A DNA stretch of 64,000 nucleotides from Voacanga thouarsii (Eukaryota; Streptophyta; Magnoliopsida; Gentianales; Apocynaceae): NCBI GenBank assembly GCA_026120185.1, contig JANUWF010001937.1:2976001-3040000 (forward strand), given 5' to 3'. The notes below the pieces were generated by a model. The model was not told where the DNA came from. It did not search any database and saw only the letters and a list, made by a program, of their open reading frames with translations. The translations under genes and the position numbers were made by a program. Below, piece after piece: positions 12,185 to 21,930 of the stretch (positions are counted from its first letter, which is position 1; each line of letters begins with the position of its first letter).

Positions 12185-12255
<71 letters not shown>
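12185..12255. repeat. (GA)n microsatellite in Tekay-A 3' LTR
   Basis: About 35 uninterrupted GA units. The partner LTR has a shorter run at 21868-21929, and the solo LTR has an imperfect run at 32495-32520, so the tract is ancestral to the family but its length drifts. Confidence 0.95.
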
Positions 12256-12256
<1 letters not shown>

Positions 12257-13862
12257 ATTAGAAAAGTGTATTAAAAATTGAATGGAAGAAGATGAATAAG
12301 AAAGTTGTTCTTGTTTTACCTTGTTGATGTTCTTGAGACCTTCAAAAAAAGGTTAATTTCAATCCGCTTGAAAACTTTTGTTTGCGAGGTTTTGTGTTAT
12401 AAATACCAGAAATGAGGTTTAGGGATTAAATGGAAGTGATTGGGAGTATTTGAGAGTGATTGGAGGTGTTTAGAGTATGGTTAGGCTTGGAGAAGGTTAG
12501 TGTGTATTCTTGGTGTTCTTAGTGTTCTTGGTGTTCTTGGTGAAAATGGAGAGAATTTGAAAGAATGGTGCACGAATTTTGGTAGAAGGCTGGCCAAATG
12601 GTATGGAATGAATAAGGGTTTCGATTTTCAGCAAGAAGGAGAGAGAGTGATCAGATATTGTTTGAATTTTAAGTGGAGGAAATGGTGGAGATGTTTAAGG
12701 AAAGAGGTTAGCTATGGTGTTTGATCAAGAGAGGTTTCTATGGTCTTCAATGGTGCCGGATGAACATGGAGTTTTTTCCTGAAATGATTGAAGGTTAATG
12801 TTGCACAAGGCTGGCTGAAATTCAGTCCATTAAGGCAGAGGAAATTCTGGTTAATTAGCCTAATGCAAGAGTGATTTTAATGGAGTAAAATGCTAAAATT
12901 ATTTGAAGTTCAAAAGAGTTTGAATGGAGTGATCTTAGGAGTGTTTTGTGGTGCAACTATGGAGTCCTTATGCTCAAGGTAAGAGTGGGGTTTATGGTGT
13001 TCAGTCTACAGCTGAGCAAGTTCAATTTTTACAGAGGTTGAAGATGATTTTCGGGCAAGAAGGAAGCAAGGCTGGAAAATTCTGGTTTCAAGTTGTTCAG
13101 GATTTTCGAAGATTGCAGAATTTTTTGTGCAGAATTTTACACACCCTTAACTCAATTTTCAGAGGTTCTTCTGGGGTGTTTGAGGGTCTTCCAAGGTTGG
13201 TTTTTCAGCCTTATTTTTGGACAAATACAGAAGAGATTTGCTGGCTTGAAGATGAACTAAAAACAACTTCATTTCCTTGATTGCAAGCTGCGAAATGCCA
13301 AGATTTTTTTTTCTGGTTTGGTGCTGTCTTGTGCAGTCCGAAATTTGCACAATTTTTCCGGCTTCCAAGCCACATGAAATGACCATTTTCTTGGCAGCAA
13401 ATGAATGGGATTATGGCCTAAATTTTTGAAGAAAGGGTCTGCAACAATTCTGGAAAATTTCCAGATTTCTTTCCACTAAAGTATGATCAACATGAAGGTA
13501 GATTTGAAGGTCCTTTCATAGTGATTGATTTTCTCTTGGAACCCTTCCTATTTACCCTCCTATTTTCGGCCAACTCCCTATCCCCCAAAGCTGATTTTCG
13601 AAATTCAAGGAGGATGAATTATCCCAGAATATTTTTAGAATTCAAGAGAGGAGATTTAATGGATTTAAATTGTAAAGATGTTAGGAGAAGCTAGAGGTAA
13701 TAAATAGGACAAGAATTCCTCTAGAATTCTTTTTAGGACATGAGGATAAGATTAGGACATTCTCTTCATGTCTCCCCTAAGACAACATTCCTATTTTTAT
13801 GGAATGCAAGAAAACAAAAATTCGAACTAAATGAAGATAATCATGATAAAACTTAAATGATG

Positions 13863-13917
13863 GGATTTGAACTCATGACCTTAGAAATTAATTCACCAAG
13901 ATCTAACCACTAAACCA
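13863..13917 (-). other. tRNA-like A-box/B-box segment in Tekay LTR
   Basis: On the minus strand TGGTTTAGTGG (A-box-like, 13907-13917) is followed by AGTTCAAATCC (B-box-like, 13863-13873). The whole span is 55 nt, the spacing of a real tRNA from position 8 to 62. A T4 run follows about 12-15 nt further on (AAAA at 13848-13851 on the plus strand). The same arrangement is in the other LTR (23512-23566) and the solo LTR (34180-34235). It may be a tRNA-derived SINE remnant or an internal RNA polymerase III promoter; it does not fold convincingly as a complete tRNA by eye. Confidence 0.5.
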
Positions 13918-14170
13918 CAACAACTCTTGTTCTTATTTCCTCACCCACATATTTTTCTTATCTACTCCTCAAGTGATCTCCCTATTCTGACCTCAAGCAA
14001 AATTACCATTTTAACCCTCCTACCCAAAAAGCATAACTAAGCATTTAAACCTATAATCCACGATTCTAAAGCACATAAAATTATTCAAAAACATATATAT
14101 TCATGCAAAATAATATGATATGAATTCCCGACCCCCTTACTCTAGGGTTGGTTTTAGGTAGGGTTTCGCA

Positions 14171-14183
14171 TCCTCCCCTCCTT
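14171..14183 (-). other. Tekay-A polypurine tract
   Basis: On the minus strand AAGGAGGGGAGGA directly precedes the LTR start TGCGAAACCC. Confidence 0.88.
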
Positions 14184-14216
14184 AGGAGAATTTCGCCCCG
14201 AAATTCAGACGCACCT

Positions 14217-15518
14217 TTACCTCAGATCGGTATACTTTCGCCTTACCCATTCTTCTGTTTCCCATGTGGCATCTCGCATGCCATGATGCTCCCACTGCAC
14301 TTTTACCATCGAAATCTGCTTGTTCCGGAGAGTCTTGATACTTCGGTCCAATATCTTTACAGGTTTCTCCACATAGCTCAGGTCGGGTTGTAGCACTAAC
14401 GGCTCATCGTTCAACACATGTCCTGGATCGGCATTGTACTTATTCAACTGTGATACATGGAATACGTCGTGAATTCCCGTTAGCCCATCTGGCAAATCCA
14501 ATTGATACGCCACCGGCCCAATTCTCTCTTTTATTGGAAACGGACCCAAATATCTCAGATTCATCTTTCTCCCTCTCGGATGTTTCAGGATTCCCCTATT
14601 CGGTGTCAGTTTTAGAAACACACTGTCACCCACCTGAAATTCTAACATTCTCCGCCTATTGTCTGCATAACTCTTCTGCCGACTCTAGGCCGCTTTCAAC
14701 CTTTCCCTAATTAACTTAACCTTGTCCAACATTTCCTGAACATAGACTTCTCCCGATTTTCTTATATGTCCATCCTCTGACCAACTCCAGTATAGCGGTA
14801 CTTGACACTTTCGTCCATATAGAGCTTCATACGGAGCCCTTCTAATCGAAGCCTGATAACTGTTATTCTATGATAACTCAGTATACGTCACACTTTCAAT
14901 CCACGTATCCCTGAAATCCAATACACAGGCTCTCAGCATATCCTCTAATATCTGAATAACTCTTTCTGACTGTCCATCGGTCTGTGGATGCGCCGTCGTA
15001 CTGAACTTCAGACTAGATCCCATCGATTCTTGAAACTTGCCCCAAAATCGGGATGTAAATCTCAGATCACGATCAGACACAATACTTGAAGGTACTCCGT
15101 GCAATCTGACTATTTCCTACACATAGGTCTGAGCCAACTTTTCCATAAAATCCCTTACATTCACGGGTATGAAATGCGCCGACTTGGTCAGTCGATCCAC
15201 CACTACCCATATGGCGTCCTTTTGGCTCCTGGCCATAGGGAGTCTGGTAACGAAGTCCATGGTTACCTCTTCCCATTTCCATTCTGGTATTGGCAACGGT
15301 TGTAATAATCCTGCCACCTTTCTGTGTTCCGCTTTGACCTTCTGACAGGTCAAGCACGTTGAGACATACTTAACCATGTTCCGCTTCATCTCGGGCCACC
15401 AATAAGACTTTTTCAGATCTTGATACATCTTGACCTCTCCCGGATGAATGGCATACTTGCTCCTATGCGCTTCCTCTAAAATTCTATCCCTCAACTGGTG
15501 CTCCTCGGGTACACACAA
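14217..15518 (-). pseudogene. Tekay-A integrase with chromodomain, broken
   Basis: Reads leftward. The H-H-C-C zinc domain (HRSKYAIHPGEVKMYQDLK then CLTCQKVKAEH) lies at about 15330-15480. The core has MDFVTRLPMARSQKDAIWVVVDRLTKSAHFIPV with the first aspartates, a second aspartate in IVSDRDLRFTSRFW, and the glutamate in HPQTDGQSERVIQ near 14970. After 14648 comes a GPY/F-like part (YLGPFPIKERIGPVAYQL, IHDVFHVSQLNKY) and a C-terminal chromodomain (VQWEHHGMRDATWETEEW) ending at 14217. The catalytic triad is kept, but TAG or other stops at 15117-15119, about 14867 and about 14690 break the frame. The chromodomain would guide insertion to modified chromatin. Confidence 0.92.
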
Positions 15519-15524
15519 ACGATC

Positions 15525-16298
15525 TCAAAAGTACAACACTCCCGCTCCTTCCTGTCAGAATTTACTGCCTTGTCGTTTAAGCTCCTTATCCTTGAAAAGC
15601 TGAAATTCCGCATTACTCTGCTGGGCTTCAATAATCTCCTGCCTTAGATTTGGTATCAACTTCAGGTTGCTAATAATAATCTTCTCTTCTTGCACTTCTG
15701 CTCTTCTGTCCAACACTTTCTGAACTACCTGGACCTCCTGTACCCTTAGTCTGGCCATTCTGACTTTCCGATTCAGGGCATCAGCAACGACGTTGGCTTT
15801 CGCGGGGTGGTAGTTGATAGGACACCGGTACTCCTCCAGAAATTCCATCCATCTTCGCTGCCTCAAATTCAAGTCCTTCTAGGTGAAGATGTACTTCAAG
15901 CTTTTGTGATCAGTAAACACCTCATATTCCACCCCATACAAATAGTGTCGCCATTTCTTTAATGTGAACACAATGGCAGCCAGCTCTAGATCATGTGTGG
16001 GATAATTGACTTCGTGCGGCTTCAGTTTTCGGGAAGCATAGGCGATCACCTTCCTATCTTGCATCAAAACTGCTCCCAAGCCTTCCTTCGAGGCATCAGT
16101 ATATAGGGCGTAAGGTTTATCTGCCTCCGGCAGACTCAACACCAGCGCTGTCATTAACCTCCGCTTCAACTCTTGAAAACTCCTTTCGCATTTTTCATTC
16201 CAAACAAAGGGCACATCCTTTCTCAGCAGCCGGGTCATAGGAGATGCTAACGTCGAAAATCCCTTAATAAACCTCCGGTAGTAGCCAGCCAAACCCAA
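15525..16298 (-). pseudogene. Tekay-A RNase H and linker, broken
   Basis: Begins [20 protein letters not shown], the thumb-to-RNase H link of Ty3/gypsy pol, then the RNase H motifs [16 protein letters not shown] (about 16100), [24 protein letters not shown] and [15 protein letters not shown] at 15879-15881 stands where CAG (glutamine) is expected, the frame then continues with [16 protein letters not shown] and [18 protein letters not shown] at 15525-15527 fits a decayed CGA. It overlaps the end of the RT frame by 52 bases because of a frameshift near 16330. Confidence 0.9.
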
Positions 16299-17152
16299 AA
16301 AGCTTCGAATCTCGGTGATGTTCTCGGTTGCTTCCAGTCTGATACGGCTTCAACCTTCACTGGGTCTACTTTGATTCCCTCCTTAGTCACCACGTGACCA
16401 AGAAACGCCACACTATCCAACCAAAACTCGCACTTGCTAAACTTGGCGTAAAGCTTGTGCTCCCTTAGCTTTTCTAGTACCAACTTCAAATGTTCTTCAT
16501 GGTCCTCCGGGCTCTTGGAGTATATAAGTATGTCGTCGATGAAGACCACCACAAACTTGTCCAAGTAGGGCTGGAACACTCGATGCATTAGATCCATAAA
16601 TACCGCAGGTGCGCTGGTTCCCCCGAAAGGCATCACCACAAACTCATAATGGCCATATCTTGTATTCAAGGCCATCTTAGGAATATCCTCCTCTTTTATC
16701 CTCACTTGATAGTAGCCTTGCCTCAAATCCAGTTTAGAGTAGCAACTGGATCCTTGCAGCTGGTCGAATAGCTCGTCAATTAACGGCAGAGGATATTTAT
16801 TTTTGATGGTCAGGTTGTTCAAGCCTCGGTAGTCAATACATAAACTTAGAGTCCCGTCCTGTTTCTTCACAAATAGCACAGGTGCTCCCCAGGGTGATGT
16901 GCTAGGTTTGATATAGCCTTGCCTCACCAACTCCTCTAGCTGCTCCTTTAATTCCTTCAACTCCGTCGGTGCCATCCGATATGGAGTTCGAGACACCGGT
17001 TCCGCTCCTGGGACTAGATCAATGGTGAACTCAACTTCTCGCTTGGGAGGTAGAGAAGTGAGTTCTGCAGGGAACACGTCGGGGAAATCCTTTACCACCT
17101 CAGTATCCTCCAGAGTGCAGTGGTCCTTCGGCTTGTTTATCACATAAGCCAA
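16299..17152 (-). pseudogene. Tekay-A reverse transcriptase, mostly open
   Basis: The longest clean pol segment. Motifs in order: [109 protein letters not shown] and the catalytic box [11 protein letters not shown] (about 16510-16540; FIDD for the usual YIDD/YVDD), ending [15 protein letters not shown]. The frame is lost near 16330 by an indel before the conserved [14 protein letters not shown] link. Most palm residues are present, so only the frameshift and neighbouring stops kill the domain. Confidence 0.93.
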
Positions 17153-17167
17153 ATATCCTTGACATCC

Positions 17168-17650
17168 TTACCTCAACAATTTTCGGGCTTTAGCCCCAGC
17201 TATCAAAAACTTCAATTCTTTTACTTTCTCGCCATTAAACTCCAACACATCACATCCCGGTCTAATGAACTGAACTGACTTATTCTTACAGTCTACTCTA
17301 GCACCATGCTTCGCTAACCAATCCATCCCCAATATTAAATCATAATCATCAATAGCTAAGACTATTAGATCTCCCTCCAAGCTTTCTCTCCCTACTTCAA
17401 CTTTACAATTCTGCACATACCGATCCGCTTGCACCATTTTCCCCAAAGGCGTACTTACTATCAAGGTAAAAGGTAGTTCTACTCCATCCCAACCCAATTT
17501 ATATGCACAATTCTTATTTAAATAGGAATGGGTAGATCCAGGGTCTATCAATGCATTAATGGAACGACCTTGGATAGTAAACGTACCTTCCACTACTGCT
17601 GCATCAACTCCAACCTCCTCCCGGTTGAGAGAGAAAACTTTTGCTTTCAC
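17168..17650 (-). pseudogene. Tekay-A aspartic protease region
   Basis: RVP_2-type retropepsin of a Ty3/gypsy polyprotein: INALIDPGSTHSYLN (about 17520-17565) is the active-site loop, with D-P-G where D-S/T-G is the general rule (DPG is also seen in Del-like elements). The flap and second half follow: DLIVLAIDDYDLILGMDWLAKHGARVDCK. The stretch is open for 160 codons and in frame with the gag knuckles upstream. A stop lies just before the RT frame at about 17165. Confidence 0.88.
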
Positions 17651-18771
17651 CTGCGGCTTCTGCGTTCCGCTCCCGGAAGCTCCCGAGGTATTGGCTCGAT
17701 TGGGCCCCGGGTTCTGAGCTGGGTTCCCCTGCCCGATCCGGAGAAGTTTAGAGCAGGCGTTCCGAAGATGATTCGGGTCTCCGCAGTGGTAGCACTTCCG
17801 CTCAACTCCTTTGGACCAACAATTTTTCTCAATGTGGCCCCTTTTCCCACAGTGCCGGCATAATGAAAGATACTGCGCCGGACCAACCGGTGCTGTTCGG
17901 GCTTGTTTTTCCCGATTCTGCCATTGCTGGTTGGCAGGACGCTTGTTAGGTTGCTGCCTCTAAAAAGGTCTTGGCGGCAGTCTTGTCGGTACGAACGGTC
18001 GTGAAGCCAACCGGTTGCGATCTTCATTCTCAGTACGGGTGGCTGCGTTCACAACCCCCGAATAAGTCACCGGTAGAGAGGGTGCTAACGCCCTTCTTAA
18101 CTCCTGCCTTAATCCCTTAATAAATTGCCTCGTTCTATTTTGTTCAGTATCCACCAGACTCTTGCAGTACTTTGACAGCTGCGTGAACCGTGCTGCATAT
18201 TGGGCTACCGTCATGCTTCCTTGCTTTAGATTTTGGAACTCATCTTCCTGTTTCTCAACTATCCACTGAGGGCTATATTCTGCCCAAAATGCTTCCACAG
18301 AATTAGCTCAGGTCCAGTCTTGGTCAATCATCTCCCAGTCGTCCTGAACCCTTTGCCACCATGCCCGAGCTAGACCTCTCAGTCGGAATGCAGCAAACTT
18401 CACCATTCGCTTCTCAGTGTATTGGAGCATAGCAAAGATGTCCTCCATTTGTTCCACCCATTGTTCTGCTTTCTAGTCTTGTTCGGCCTCCCCCAAGAAA
18501 ATAAGAGGTTGAAATTTCAGAAACCGCTCCAATGCCTCATCTTCCCTTTTTGGATTCCTCCGCTCAGTCAAATTTTCAGAATCTCGGTCACCTTGTGGAA
18601 TGCTTGCATCATCGTTGCTCTAACCGGTTCTTCCAATCCCATCTCCGGCCCCATTTCGTTCTCATCCCCTTGATTTGGTGATGACATTTGAGTTACATCA
18701 ACCTCTGGTGTCACGGTCTCTGCCTCAAGAACCCTTCTGCTGGATGTGGCTGTGCGACGTCTAGGTGCCAT
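17651..18771 (-). pseudogene. Tekay-A gag with two CCHC knuckles, broken
   Basis: Starts at the ATG at 18771 (MAPRRRTATSSRRVLEAE). After 67 codons a 1-nt indel near 18570 shifts the frame. The capsid then reads ERFLKFQPLIFLGEAEQD, QWVEQMEDIFAMLQYTEKRM, FRLRGLARAWWQRVQ, VAQYAARFTQLSKYC and RQFIKGLRQELRRAL, a standard Retrotrans_gag domain. Two zinc knuckles follow at about 17760-17860, CRHCGKRGHIEKNC and CYHCGDPNHLRNAC, both C-x2-C-x4-H-x4-C. Stops at 18473-18475 (TAG for CAG), 18308-18310 and about 17960 inactivate it. The knuckles bind element RNA during packaging. Confidence 0.92.
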
Positions 18772-19043
18772 TCTAAACCATTCCCTAGATAATGAGTTTA
18801 TGCATCAAAGTTAAAAATATCCGAATTGAGCATGCATTCACATTCAACGTTAAGCGGAAGAAAATTAGATGCAAATTTTGTATAAAGAATGACATATAGA
18901 TTTTCCTCAAAGTTTAGAGTACTCTAGGTACTCTTATTTGCATAAATTTTGAAATAAAGCAGTAAAGGTGAATAGACTCCTAGCATAGGAGTTTATTGAA
19001 AATTGCAAATAAAACATCTTAAACCAAGTAGAACTTAGCCTCC
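18772..19043 (-). other. Spacer between the extra ORF and gag of Tekay-A
   Basis: 272 bases, AT-rich, with no reading frame and no second primer site. Confidence 0.5.
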
Positions 19044-19562
19044 CTAATCCTCACCAGAGTCTTCAATGTCGACATCATATAACCATCCCCCAGAATTCCT
19101 AGTGAAGTCTATCCAAGCCCAACTTGCAAACCCATCTATTGGCTCCTTCCCAGCTCTCCTAGAACTTTCTCCGGTCTCAAACTGATTGGGTGGGGTTACA
19201 AAGGAAGGTCTAGGTGGGGATTCATAATCTATCTCCCCCGGGTCATCACTGTCAGCAGTTAAGTCAACTATGGGACTAGGAGGGAGGGGAACATATTCCA
19301 TGTCTATCTCCTCGTCTTCACTATCAGTAACCAGGTCGATCACGGGTATTGGAGGTGGCTCAATGATCTGGACCTCATCGTCACTACTATCATCCAGGAC
19401 AATGATTGGCTGTGGTGCAGGTTGAGGCGCAGGATGAGGCACTGGTTGAGGAATAGGGAGGTCCTCCGGGTAGATAGGAATGGCAGGGTGCCATTGCTGC
19501 CCTTTCCTTGCGGTTCTAATCATTCTAACCATCCTACAGCACAAATAAGACAGGTCAGACAA
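19044..19562 (-). CDS. Extra ORF of Tekay-A: acidic protein with tandem SUMO-interaction-like motifs
   Basis: An intact 172-codon frame between primer site and gag; I do not recognise its family. Residues 1-24 are basic and hydrophobic, 35-52 a Pro/Gln/His-rich spacer (PHPAPQPAPQP). Then come short hydrophobic cores each followed by Ser and acidic residues: IIVLDDSSDDE (53-63), VQIIE (64-68), VIDLVTDSEDEE (74-85) and IVDLTADSDD (98-107). Such V/I-x-V/I-L cores with acidic tails are the form of SUMO-interacting motifs. The C-terminus (145-172) is aromatic and acidic (FASWAWIDF, GWLYDVDIEDSGED). If the 74-nt candidate intron is spliced, translation starts at Met11 (19532), directly after the acceptor. 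No transmembrane segment or enzyme motif is seen. Being a protein is likely; SUMO binding is inference from motif form only. Confidence 0.6.
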   Translation of the reverse strand: MSDLSYLCCRMVRMIRTARKGQQWHPAIPIYPEDLPIPQPVPHPAPQPAPQPIIVLDDSSDDEVQIIEPPPIPVIDLVTDSEDEEIDMEYVPLPPSPIVDLTADSDDPGEIDYESPPRPSFVTPPNQFETGESSRRAGKEPIDGFASWAWIDFTRNSGGWLYDVDIEDSGED

Positions 19563-19607
19563 AGGATTTGAACTTAATAAATCAAAACATATACTATCAA
19601 CACTTAC
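19534..19607 (-). other. Candidate 74-nt leader intron of Tekay-A
   Basis: Minus strand: donor AG/GTAAGT at 19607, a CTGAC branch-point-like word about 20 nt before the end, a T-rich run and acceptor GCTGTAG at 19534. AT-rich, and as long as the shortest normal plant introns. It starts just after the primer site and ends two bases before an ATG (19532) of the extra ORF. Confidence 0.5.
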
Positions 19608-19616
19608 CTAAACCTA

Positions 19617-19629
19617 GGCTCTAATACCA
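19617..19629 (-). other. Tekay-A primer binding site
   Basis: TGGTATTAGAGCC on the minus strand, two bases from the LTR end; one mismatch to the initiator-Met tRNA type TGGTATCAGAGCC. Confidence 0.9.
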
Positions 19630-21862
19630 CTTGTAACACCCCACTACCTAGGCCCAACAGGGCCAGGGATGTCGCCCCGTCCAAAGGACAAGGGGTCTTT
19701 ATAACTAGGTTACATGAGAATAAAATAAAACAAAAGACTTTAAAATTAAATTTATTATAACCCAAAAGATAAATACTGGCACAAATCCAAAATAAATTAT
19801 TTGCAACAATCTCTCAAACAACACTTAAAGTAAATAGCATGAGTCTTCAAGCACAGGCAACATTCTAGCTAATGATCTCCACAGCAGGATCTTCCTGAAA
19901 ATATGGCATAAAATGTGGTGAGATAAAAATCTCAGTAAGCCCGTGTGTGTTTTGAGTGTTTCAGGTAAAATAATTCATGTTTGCAAGTTGTAAAAGTTTC
20001 ATAAGGAAAAGGTGCTAGCAAGTAATAAATAAATGCTGAAAATAAAGAGTGGTGTTTCGCTTTTCAAACCATACATGTGCACAATAAATACAACCACTCA
20101 AATGGTTAGCCATGGGTTACCACACGTTGGGCCCCATGACTAAATAATAGTCAGAATGCCACACTTTATGCAAGCTGACAAAAGGTAGGTGTACGGCCTA
20201 CCGGGTGAGATACTCCTCCATCTCTACACCCCAAACTTACCGGTTGTCCACTCCGGAACACACAGTCCACATGACTGAAACTTGCTAGCTCGGACCGGTA
20301 TGACCTACCGAACTGGCATCCTATCCAGGAATGACTCACCCCTCAGAGGTGGCCACCTACTGAGAGACTTACCCTAACCCTTCAAAGACTAGTCCTGGTG
20401 ATCTACCCTTATTGAGTACTTAACGTTGATTGTTCCCCTTGGGAAAAAATTGATCAAACTTTGCTTTATTTGGAAATAGCAATTGAGGGTTTCCAAAAGT
20501 CAAGTCAAGTTGGGTTTTAGAAAAAGTTTAGATTTGTGTAAAACTGCTTGTTCAATTTTCAAATGATTTGATTGACTGAAATAAAAAGGAAAAACATTCC
20601 TTAATTGCCTTTACAAATAAATGTCCATATACATTGCATTTACTTGCCACAATAACTTTTGGTCTTCACAAAACTCCATGCAGGAGCTTACCTGATTCTT
20701 TGCTTGCTCAACTCAACCGCTCCCCAAGGCTGACCTAACCCCGCCTGGGGTAAACACAAAACATAATGTTACACTCGAGCTATACCTGCCTTACATAAAT
20801 AATTTCTTAGCTCAACTAGTTACAACCATGACTAGCCATGACCTTAATGTCCTAAGCTTTAGGGCTAGATGCTAAAGAATTTTATAAAATAGGGCTACTT
20901 GGATAAGTCAAAATAACTAGGGGTTCTAAAATAATTGCTAGTAAATTATAGACTCAAATAATAATTCTTGGGTGATATTAATAACAAATAAACTAAGGTT
21001 TGAATTTTAAACAATATTAAGTCCTAACTAATTTTAATAAATGATAATTTAAAAATAGCTTTATTATAAATAAATAATAAATTAAACAATTTTTTAATTA
21101 ATTAATTTTTAATTAGATAATAATTAATTAGTAATAAATAAAATTAAGAATAAATGAATTTTATTAAATTTTTCTTTAATAAAAATATTAATAGTCTAAT
21201 TAAATATTCCAATCCAAATCCCCTAGTGTTTCGAATTTTGAAGGAAAATATAGTAGTAATTCTATTTTTTTGTAATAAATTTAGTTAATGAATATAACCT
21301 AGAATTAATAAGAAAATAATCTCTTATCATGATTTTCCTAGTGCTAGAAAAAGATTCATGATCACATTCTCCATCATCAAACAATAAACCTTTCCATTCA
21401 TAAACATACACTTGAACTATCGCATACCATCACATGGCCAAAATCCTACTAAGCATAATCATCAATCATGGCTTCCATGGAGAATAAGAACATAAAAGCC
21501 TAATCACCTTTGGTTTCATAATATCTAATCATGCTTCAAACATCCATAAAATTCATTGAGCATGAAGAACATAAATTGATTCAAAAGGAAAACACATACA
21601 TCCTAGTCATATACAACAATCATCATGTCCTAACCCCAATCCCTTTGTCTACATGCATATACTCAATCTCTCAATCATATTCTATCTCCCTATCAACACA
21701 TAAGAGACATGATTTCAGAATTTAATAAGAGAGATTTAAGAATGAATACTTGATTGTCGAGTACTTTGATGAAGACAAAAGAAGGTCCACCCGCGATGGA
21801 GTGTCTTGAATAGTCCAACGAAACAACATCCATGGTTGATGGTTTGATCAACCATTTCAGTT

Positions 21863-21867
<5 letters not shown>

Positions 21868-21929
<62 letters not shown>
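21868..21929. repeat. (GA)n microsatellite in Tekay-A 5' LTR
   Basis: About 30 GA units, some 9 bases shorter than the matching tract at 12185-12255; slippage since insertion. Confidence 0.93.

Positions 21930-21930
<1 letters not shown>

Larger units (their letters stand above)
9949..14170 (-). repeat. Tekay-A 3' LTR (4222 bp)
   Basis: Left LTR, TGTAACACC... to ...GGGTTTCGCA as written on the plus strand. It includes a GA microsatellite (12185-12255), very AT-rich DNA (11220-11560) and a tRNA-like segment (13863-13917). Open frames inside it (for example 11847-12041 and 12948-13280 on the plus strand) run antisense to the element and are not credible genes. Confidence 0.95.

Noticed and set aside
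12185..12255. GA repeats and other short repeats as a CRISPR-like array.
   Set aside because: Simple microsatellites with no spacers; a plant nuclear context.
12399..12406. TATAAATA in the Tekay LTR as a promoter.
   Set aside because: It faces against the element's transcription, and the solo LTR lacks it at the matching place.
12948..13280. 110-codon frame in the Tekay-A LTR, repeated at 22604-22936.
   Set aside because: It is antisense to the element and duplicated only because LTRs are duplicated. The solo LTR does not keep the frame.
19044..19562. Second splice from the extra ORF (GTGAGG near 19050) to an AG at about 18788 giving a fusion to gag.
   Set aside because: Joining these sites puts the two frames out of phase with the gag ATG frame, and the donor is weak.
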